From assembly GCA_009775535.1 (NCBI GenBank), contig VSPW01000010.1, forward strand, positions 1 through 12,683: a stretch of 12,683 nt of DNA. The letters are read 5' to 3'. The stretch is from Muribaculaceae bacterium. Its GTDB lineage: Bacteria > Bacteroidota > Bacteroidia > Bacteroidales > Muribaculaceae. Shown one piece after another: positions 7,345 to 12,683 of this stretch; position 1 is the stretch's first letter; every line of letters starts with the position of its first letter. Position numbers and translations under genes: made by a program. The notes beneath the pieces are model-generated. The model was not told the DNA's origin, ran no database searches, and worked only from the letters and a program-made list of their open reading frames with translations.

Positions 7345-7944
7345 TTATGTACCGGCATGCCCGCAGGCATACAGGTTATGTTCCTTTATATAATGATACA
7401 CGCCATTGGGAAGGAAATAGTTCACATCCATTCCCCGGGCGATGCTGTCACGAAGCCATGTACTGGAGATCTCGACTGTAGGCGCAGGCACTACGGTGAC
7501 GCACCCCGCCCACTTCTCAGGTATTTCTGGGATGGGATAACCTGGACGCGGATATACGATAAGCCCGAAATCCCGTATTATCTCCTCATACGAACGCCAC
7601 TTGTCGATTATGGCCCAGTTGTCGGCGCCAATCACAAGGCGGAAATCCTTGCCAGGATACATCCTCTTCAGACGGTGCAGCGTATCTATGGTGTAATTCG
7701 GGCACGGCATTGACAGCTCCACATCGCACACATCCAGCAACCCTGACCCGGCGCAGGCCATCCTCAGCATTTCAAGGCGGTGCATGTCGCCGGCCAGCGC
7801 ACATCCTGACGACTTGAGCGGATTCTGCGGCGACAGCAGCATCCATGTCTGCTCCACGCCTTCGCACCATTGCGCCACATACGAGGCCACAATCATATGG
7901 CCTATATGCACAGGATTATATGAGCCGCCCATCAATGCTATCAT
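7345..7944 (-). CDS. nadD: Nicotinate-nucleotide adenylyltransferase
   Basis: NadD transfers AMP from ATP to nicotinate mononucleotide, making deamido-NAD, the next-to-last step of NAD synthesis in the cytoplasm. The 199 residues are the normal size. The nucleotidyltransferase signature MGGSYNPVHIGHM at about 5-17 holds the HxGH ATP-binding motif (H13-G16 region). The ADNWAIIDKW segment (about 101-110) matches the family's GxDN/substrate-binding loop. The C-terminal motif is SSTWLRDSIARG, equivalent to the usual SSTxIR, and a typical PNGVYHYIKEHNLY ending follows. It sits 19 bases after gmk and 13 before the DUF5063 gene, inside the minus-strand run. Confidence 0.95.
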   Translation of the reverse strand: MIALMGGSYNPVHIGHMIVASYVAQWCEGVEQTWMLLSPQNPLKSSGCALAGDMHRLEMLRMACAGSGLLDVCDVELSMPCPNYTIDTLHRLKRMYPGKDFRLVIGADNWAIIDKWRSYEEIIRDFGLIVYPRPGYPIPEIPEKWAGCVTVVPAPTVEISSTWLRDSIARGMDVNYFLPNGVYHYIKEHNLYACGHAGT

Positions 7945-7963
7945 GCCCGCATAGACGCCTTTG

Positions 7964-8557
7964 TCAGTCCCCGATGAAATCAGATATCAACTTCGATGTC
8001 ACGGCGATGGCATGCTGGAGGTCATCGTTGACCACAACATGGTCCATCCGGTCGGCAAAGCCAAGCTCATATTCAGCCTTGGCAAGGCGCTCGGCTATCA
8101 CCTCCGGCTTGTCCGTCCCGCGTGACACAAGACGCTCCCTGAGCGCCTCAACACTCGGGGCTTTTATGAACACCGTCATGGCATCGCCGCCGAAAATCTC
8201 CTTTACCGACATCGCACCCTTGACATCAATGTCAAGGATCACATTACGGCCCTCATCTACCGCTTTCTGAACCTCCCGGCGCAACGTACCGTAGAACCGG
8301 CCGGGATACACCTGTTCCCACTCTATGAACTCCCCTGCGGCAATGGCAGCACGGAAGTCTTCAGTGGTCATGAAGTAATAGTTCACCCCATCCAGCTCGC
8401 CCTCGCGCGGAGAGCGGTTTGTTGCCGAGATGGAAAACTGCAGGTCAATCTCCCCGCTATCAAGGATATGGTTGATTATCGTCGATTTTCCGCTGCCGGA
8501 AGGGGCAGACACCACAATGACCTTGCCTTTCTTGCCGGACTGCTTGTCAGTATCCAT
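7964..8557 (-). CDS. gmk: Guanylate kinase
   Basis: Gmk phosphorylates GMP to GDP with ATP, feeding GTP and dGTP synthesis in the cytoplasm. It has 197 residues, the normal size. The P-loop APSGSGKST is at about 18-26; the GMP-binding region is ATNRSPREGELDGVNYYF (about 46-63), with the conserved R-x-x-R-x-G-E-x-x-G-x-x-Y pattern; and ILDIDVKGA follows at about 106-114. The start gives a short basic, polar leader before the first strand VIVVSAP, as is usual. It follows yicC by 26 bases, a gene pair conserved in many bacteria, and precedes nadD by 19. Confidence 0.97.
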   Translation of the reverse strand: MDTDKQSGKKGKVIVVSAPSGSGKSTIINHILDSGEIDLQFSISATNRSPREGELDGVNYYFMTTEDFRAAIAAGEFIEWEQVYPGRFYGTLRREVQKAVDEGRNVILDIDVKGAMSVKEIFGGDAMTVFIKAPSVEALRERLVSRGTDKPEVIAERLAKAEYELGFADRMDHVVVNDDLQHAIAVTSKLISDFIGD

Positions 8558-8583
8558 ACTATATCGTTATTTGTCTGTTATTT

Positions 8584-9462
8584 TTACATTACGTTCAACA
8601 CCTGCTCCTTTATCTGTTCCAACTGGTCCTTCATGCGTACGACCAGTTTCTGCATCTCGGCATGGTTGCTTTTCGAGCCTAGCGTGTTTATCTCACGGCC
8701 CATTTCCTGTGAAATGAAGCCCAATTTCTTGCCCTGTCCCGGCTCGCGGGCTTCGAGCGTCTCCATAAAATATGCCAGATGCTGGGCCAGGCGCTGCTTC
8801 TCCTCATTCACGTCCAGCTTCTCTATATAGAATATCATTTCCTGTTCCAGACGAGAGGCATCATAATCGGCAGCAGCCACCTTTTGCAGGCCGTCGGCGA
8901 TGCGTGCGCGTATACGTTCTATCCTTTCACCCTCATAACGCGGCACTTCCGCCAGCAGTGACGATATTGCCTCTATCCTGTCCTTGAAGAATGCCTCCAG
9001 CTTCACACCCTCGGCGGCACGGTAATCCGTAAGCGCCACACAGGCAGCTTCCACCGCCGACAGCAATGCGGAATACTCCTCCTCGTCAACCGTAGCCGAA
9101 GTGTCGGAATGCATCGTGTCCGGGAATCTCAACAATACGGAATACCAGTCTGCAGGGTACGGGATGTCGAGCTCCTTGCAAGCCTCTACAACCTGTTTCT
9201 TATAAGCCTCCAGTACTGGCACATTTAAAGACGCAGGGGCTGCACAGTCGGTCGACTCGACATATATGCAAAGATCTGCCTTTCCGCGGACAAGCGCCTT
9301 GGCCACTATAGACCTAAGCTCCAACTCCTTTTCCCGGTATAGCGACGGCACACGTGCCGCCAGATCCATCTGCTTGCTGTTGAGCGACTTGATTTCTACT
9401 GTGATTTTCTTGCCCGGAAGCGATACGACCGCCTTTCCGAAGCCTGTCATTGACAATATCAT
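8584..9462 (-). CDS. yicC: YicC family endoribonuclease
   Basis: A 292-residue protein of the YicC family, the usual length. The E. coli member has been described as an endoribonuclease affecting RNA turnover; in this organism the role is inferred. The YicC N-terminal domain opens with the hallmark MILSMTGFGKA and includes EIKSLNSKQMDLAARVP (about 23-39). The C-terminal DUF1732 region holds the other hallmark, FISQEMGREINTLGSKSNH, and ends in VVRMKDQLEQIKEQVLNV. It is first in the minus-strand run and carries the likely promoter for gmk, nadD and the DUF5063 gene. The leader up to the predicted promoter is about 77 bases. Confidence 0.95.
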   Translation of the reverse strand: MILSMTGFGKAVVSLPGKKITVEIKSLNSKQMDLAARVPSLYREKELELRSIVAKALVRGKADLCIYVESTDCAAPASLNVPVLEAYKKQVVEACKELDIPYPADWYSVLLRFPDTMHSDTSATVDEEEYSALLSAVEAACVALTDYRAAEGVKLEAFFKDRIEAISSLLAEVPRYEGERIERIRARIADGLQKVAAADYDASRLEQEMIFYIEKLDVNEEKQRLAQHLAYFMETLEAREPGQGKKLGFISQEMGREINTLGSKSNHAEMQKLVVRMKDQLEQIKEQVLNVM

Positions 9463-9546
9463 AACTAAACTTCTTTTATTCCGATATTTCCATCTTTGAT
9501 GCCACTATAATGAATGCCTTTTTGTCATTTGCACCTGACGGATATG

Positions 9547-9580
9547 CAAATTTATGAATTTTTGCTTACATTTGGCACAA
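9547..9580 (-). promoter_or_regulatory. Candidate promoter for the yicC-gmk-nadD run
   Basis: On the minus strand TAAATTTG (9554-9547) matches TAnnTTTG in full. The nearest TTG upstream is at 9580-9578, with a 23-base spacer, longer than the usual 19-21, so the -33 assignment is uncertain. The position, about 80-90 bases before the yicC ATG, is suitable. Confidence 0.4.
9567..9574 (+). promoter_or_regulatory. Candidate -7 box for the TPR gene
   Basis: TACATTTG matches TAnnTTTG in full and lies 63 bases before the ATG at 9638, but no TTG lies at the right distance upstream. A weaker alternative is TTG at 9584-9586 with TACATTGT at 9604-9611 and a 17-base spacer. The 175-base gap is very AT-rich and evidently contains divergent promoters; which + strand box is used cannot be settled by eye. 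Confidence 0.25.
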
Positions 9581-9637
9581 GTTTTGCTATTTAATTCCTG
9601 TAATACATTGTTATAATATAAATATACTGACACCTAC

Positions 9638-11851
9638 ATGGCATCAACATATATAACCGACAACCTGCCCAAAGCCGCGGAATACCTAAACGCCAACCGT
9701 TTACGCGAAGCTCTAAACCTGCTGAAATCCATCAGCGAACATGCTATGACATGGGAGATAACCGACAGCATAAAACGCGTAGACGAGGCCTACGCATATA
9801 TGCTGGGGTACATGACACGCGGCACAGACGACCCTGGCCGTGAGGAAATGCACCAGTCACTGATAGCCGATGCCTACACTCTGCTCGACCGACTGACACG
9901 GCATGTGTCATCAAAGGACACCCCGTCGCTATATTACGAGGCACTGCGCTACAGGCGTCAGATGCGCGGACAGCTGCCATCTCTGGCGGAACAGCTTGCC
10001 AGCTATGAAAGCCTGATAGACCGGACTTCGCTGTTCAACCTCGCTGCAGGCGACGGCTTCACCTCTGGCGACAACTCAGACGAAACCCGCCAGGCCGAAG
10101 AGGTCCAAGACAATATCTTTGACTATATATGGACCGTATATCCCCTCAACGGCCAGGATGCAGAGACCGTAGGGAGCATACTTGCAAGTGAGGCTCTCCC
10201 CCGCACTTTCCGGGCACACACTGTGTCGGCCATCACCCGCGGGCTGCTCGAATTCTTTGACGAGAACCGCATACTGATGCTGGCCGATGCCGTCGCCGGT
10301 AACGATACAGAAATTTCGGTGCGGGCGCTAATAGGGCTTGTCCTGGGGCTGCACAAATACCGCAACCGTCCCCTGACGCGGCGTATAAAGGACAGGCTGT
10401 CAGCCTTGAAAGACTCTCCTCAATGGGACTCCGACATGAAGATGCTACAATTGGAGCTAATACGTACCCGCGACACCGAACGAATCAACGACAAGATGCA
10501 GAATGAGGTGATACCGGAAATGATGAAACTACGTCCCGACATAATGCGAAAGTTCAAGGACATCCGCAATGACGATGAGGACATCATGTCCATGGAAGAG
10601 AACCCCGAATGGGAGGAACTCCTAAACGGAAGCGGACTTCGCGACAGCCTCAAAGAGTTCGGCGAGCTGCAGATGGAAGGCTCGGATGTGATGATGAGCA
10701 CATTTTCCCACTTGAAGTCCTTCCCGTTTTTCCATAAAGTGTCACACTGGTTCATGCCCTTCGACAGCGAACGGTCGGAATTGAAACAGGCAGCAACCGG
10801 CGATGCGACAACAGTCAACGAATTAATACAGCGTGTACCGTTCCTGTGCGACAGCGACAAGTACTCACTGATGCTCTCGCTGGCAAACATCCCACACGGA
10901 CAGCGGCAGATGATGATGGCACAGTTCGAGGCCCAGGCATCCCAGATGGCCCGGGAGGCATTGGCAGCCTCCATGTCCGGACAGGTCGACAGACGGGCTG
11001 CAGCCAACAGCTATCTCCATGACGCATACCGGTTCTACAAACTGTTCCGCCGGAAACGCGAATTCTACGACCCGTTCGCCGAGCCAATAAACCTGATATC
11101 CGTACCTATTCTGGCTGACAGCTTCCACGATGCAGAGCCGTTACGTCTCATCGCCGAACTGTATTTCCGCTTCCATGCATACGAAGAGGCCCTCAGCGTA
11201 TTCCGTCGCCTGCTTGAATACGCCCCGCCATCGGCAGAGATCTTCCAGAAGATAGGCTACTGCCTGGAACGCGCCGGGCAATACGCCGAAGCGCTGGAAC
11301 AATACCGCCAGGCCGAGCTGTTCAATGCCACTAATGTCTGGACACTGCGCAGGATGGCGGCATGCTCCAAGGCCGCAAGCAACCTTGAAGACGCATCAGG
11401 GTATTACCGGCGTCTGGCCGACCTGAAGCCGGACGATGCCGGCATTGCCCTGAACCTGGCAAATACGCTCGCACAACTTGAAATGTACGGCGAAGCGATA
11501 AAACTGTATTATAAGGTGACCTTCCTTGACGAAAAATCCGCCAAACCGTTGCGTCCTCTGGCATGGTGCCTGTTCGTCACCGGCGAATTTGACCGCAGCC
11601 GACAGCTGTATGAAAGGATACTCGCCGACTCGCCGACACCTGACGACTACCTGAACATCGGTCACGTAGCCCTAGCCTCCGGCAACATATCAGAGGCGAT
11701 AAACTATTACCGCCTATCAGTGACCACTTCCGACGGCACGGTCGACACATTCGCGTCCAAACTTGCCCAGGACCGCCCGTCGCTTGAACGCGCAGGGGTA
11801 GAACCGTCAACGATCCCCCTGCTGGTTGACGCCGTATTTTACTCCCTATAA
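9638..11851 (+). CDS. Large TPR-repeat protein of unknown function
   Basis: A 737-residue protein with no signal peptide or membrane segment, so probably cytoplasmic. The first two thirds are helical without a family I can name: an N-terminal region (about 1-130) that starts like a helical repeat, a HEAT-like stretch near 190-260 (RAHTVSAITRGLLEFF, then VRALIGLVLGLHKYR), and an acidic middle (about 310-350) followed by the aromatic segment SFPFFHKVSHWFMPF near 362-376. The C-terminal third, from about residue 499 to 700, contains five to six TPR units, for example IFQKIGYCLERAGQYAEALE and NLANTLAQLEMYGEAIKLYY. It probably works as a scaffold for a protein partner. It stands alone, divergent from yicC, and is followed by a weak hairpin. 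The ATG at 9638 follows an AT-rich leader; nothing argues for another start. Confidence 0.85.
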   Translation: MASTYITDNLPKAAEYLNANRLREALNLLKSISEHAMTWEITDSIKRVDEAYAYMLGYMTRGTDDPGREEMHQSLIADAYTLLDRLTRHVSSKDTPSLYYEALRYRRQMRGQLPSLAEQLASYESLIDRTSLFNLAAGDGFTSGDNSDETRQAEEVQDNIFDYIWTVYPLNGQDAETVGSILASEALPRTFRAHTVSAITRGLLEFFDENRILMLADAVAGNDTEISVRALIGLVLGLHKYRNRPLTRRIKDRLSALKDSPQWDSDMKMLQLELIRTRDTERINDKMQNEVIPEMMKLRPDIMRKFKDIRNDDEDIMSMEENPEWEELLNGSGLRDSLKEFGELQMEGSDVMMSTFSHLKSFPFFHKVSHWFMPFDSERSELKQAATGDATTVNELIQRVPFLCDSDKYSLMLSLANIPHGQRQMMMAQFEAQASQMAREALAASMSGQVDRRAAANSYLHDAYRFYKLFRRKREFYDPFAEPINLISVPILADSFHDAEPLRLIAELYFRFHAYEEALSVFRRLLEYAPPSAEIFQKIGYCLERAGQYAEALEQYRQAELFNATNVWTLRRMAACSKAASNLEDASGYYRRLADLKPDDAGIALNLANTLAQLEMYGEAIKLYYKVTFLDEKSAKPLRPLAWCLFVTGEFDRSRQLYERILADSPTPDDYLNIGHVALASGNISEAINYYRLSVTTSDGTVDTFASKLAQDRPSLERAGVEPSTIPLLVDAVFYSL

Positions 11852-11872
11852 GCCCAATTGTGTATTTTTAAC

Positions 11873-11903
11873 AGCCAAGCCGCCGCCAGCCGTCTTGGTT
11901 TTA
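11873..11903 (+). terminator. Weak candidate terminator after the TPR gene
   Basis: AGCCAAG (11873-11879) pairs with CTTGGTT (11894-11900) over 7 bp including one G-T pair, with a 14-base C-rich loop, and T4 at 11899-11902. The stem is short and the U-run brief. It lies 22 bases after the stop of the TPR gene. Its right arm overlaps the -33 element of the next promoter. Confidence 0.35.
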
Positions 11904-11925
11904 TCGCCGATAGTAACTATTTTTG
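11895..11925 (+). promoter_or_regulatory. Predicted Bacteroides-type promoter for the secreted-protein gene
   Basis: TTG at 11895-11897, a 20-base spacer and TATTTTTG at 11918-11925, a full match to TAnnTTTG. Transcription would start near 11932, giving a leader of about 115 bases before the ATG at 12047. This is the best-matching promoter in the window. Confidence 0.6.
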
Positions 11926-11993
11926 TGGCAGATTAAACCAATAGCCTCCGGCATTGTCTATATATTATACATTGAGAATTAAGCGGAAACATG

Positions 11994-12019
11994 CATGGCA
12001 TGCCAAATGGCCATGGCAT
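11994..12019. repeat. Cluster of nested palindromes in the leader of the last gene
   Basis: TGGCATGCCA (11996-12005) is a perfect 10-bp palindrome, followed by the overlapping palindromes ATGGCCAT (12007-12014) and GCCATGGC (12010-12017). CATGGCAT also occurs twice as a direct repeat (11994-12001 and 12012-12019), 18 bases apart. It lies downstream of the predicted transcription start and 28 bases before the ATG. It could be an operator or mRNA structure; function unknown. Confidence 0.4.
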
Positions 12020-12046
12020 ATGGTATAACAAAAACTCTTTCCAAAT

Positions 12047-12683
12047 ATGACCCAAAAACTGAAATTCACTATCATGTCCCTAGTGGTGGCTGCAGCTGCC
12101 CCTTCGTACGTATCGGCTCAAGGCTTCTACGATGACGACATATACGACGCTCCGAAACCAAAGGAAAACAAAAAGACGGAGAAAAAAGCCGAGAAGAGGA
12201 ATACAGCATCCCAGGAGGCTGTACCTTCGCTATCAGGGACGCCATTCTACTATGGCGGGGACGGCAACATATATGCCGACTACGAAGGCTCGGACAACTA
12301 CACCGTCACATCGGGCAGCAGCCGCGATGTCGATGAATACAACCGCCGCGGCATATTCGCCGATGCGGAATCCGTACCGGCAGACTCCCTTTACTCCGAC
12401 TTCGCATACACCAAGAGGATTGAACGCTTCCACAACCCCGATATAGTGGCCGCTTCAAATGATGAGGAACTTAAAGACTACTATTACAGTACGGCAGACA
12501 AAGAACCTGCCACCACTGTGATCAATGTAAACGTAATAGACCCTTACAGGTACTCACCTTGGGGATGGAGCTGGGCCTACCGCCCATACTCATGGCATCT
12601 GTCATGGGGTATATACGACCCCTGGTACAACTGGGGTTGGGGATATGACCCATATTGGTCTTGGAACGGATGGTGGGGGCCAT
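12047..12683 (+). CDS. Secreted protein with Trp/Tyr-rich segment, 5' part (runs off right edge)
   Basis: An open frame of 212 complete codons that continues past the window. It starts at the first ATG after an in-frame stop (TAA at 12026-12028). Residues 1-24 form a clear signal peptide, basic MTQKLK then a hydrophobic IMSLVVAAAA core, with a type I cleavage site at VSA-QG; there is no lipobox cysteine, so it is exported but not a lipoprotein. The mature protein has a Lys/Glu-rich linker (about 37-55), then a Tyr/Asp-rich polar region to about 160. From residue 172 to 210 there are 12 tryptophans in 39 positions, mixed with Tyr, Gly and Pro in patterns such as YDPWYNWGWGYDPYWSW. I know similar low-complexity exported proteins in Bacteroidales, but no function. 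It has its own predicted promoter and is not tightly linked to the TPR gene. Confidence 0.85.
   Translation, partial: MTQKLKFTIMSLVVAAAAPSYVSAQGFYDDDIYDAPKPKENKKTEKKAEKRNTASQEAVPSLSGTPFYYGGDGNIYADYEGSDNYTVTSGSSRDVDEYNRRGIFADAESVPADSLYSDFAYTKRIERFHNPDIVAASNDEELKDYYYSTADKEPATTVINVNVIDPYRYSPWGWSWAYRPYSWHLSWGIYDPWYNWGWGYDPYWSWNGWWGP

Noticed and set aside
10420..11007. Open frame of 195 codons on the - strand, inside the TPR gene
   Set aside because: It is Ser- and Arg-rich without a domain, and lies wholly inside a long, well-formed + strand gene.

Overview
The window looks like chromosome from a member of the Bacteroidales, probably near the Muribaculaceae or Bacteroidaceae. This is inferred from several things: the order yicC-gmk-nadD-DUF5063, an HsdR_N-type protein divergent from holA, AT-rich leaders without Shine-Dalgarno sequences, promoter candidates of the Bacteroides type (TTG, about 20 bases, TAnnTTTG), and coding DNA that is clearly more GC-rich than the gaps. 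It is mostly housekeeping sequence. I see no rRNA, tRNA, CRISPR array, insertion sequence or phage gene.

Left part (1-2793): the 3' end of a YidE/AspT-type membrane transporter (+) meets a thioredoxin gene (-). Between them is a perfect 23-bp hairpin that can terminate transcription from both sides. Behind trxA on the same strand lies holA, the delta subunit of DNA polymerase III.

Centre (2794-5410): holA diverges from a two-gene + strand unit. It encodes a small stand-alone HsdR_N-type PD-(D/E)XK nuclease-fold protein and a PIF1/RecD-like helicase with a C-terminal TPR extension. The gap holds a nearly symmetric pair of overlapping promoter candidates that share one palindromic -7 box. This nuclease-helicase pair is the most interesting functional unit in the window.

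Right-centre (5427-9462): a minus-strand run reads yicC, gmk, nadD, DUF5063 gene, M18 aminopeptidase, with gaps of 26, 19, 13 and 48 bases, so it is probably one transcript. It links RNA turnover (YicC), GDP synthesis (Gmk), NAD synthesis (NadD), an uncharacterised Bacteroidetes protein and peptide breakdown.

Right part (9463-12683): divergent from yicC lies a large cytoplasmic TPR protein of unknown function. A weak terminator follows it, overlapped by a well-matched promoter for the last gene. That gene encodes a secreted protein with a striking tryptophan/tyrosine-rich segment and runs off the right edge.

I found no clearly new system. The best leads are the symmetric promoter, the nuclease-helicase/TPR pair and the Trp-rich exported protein.
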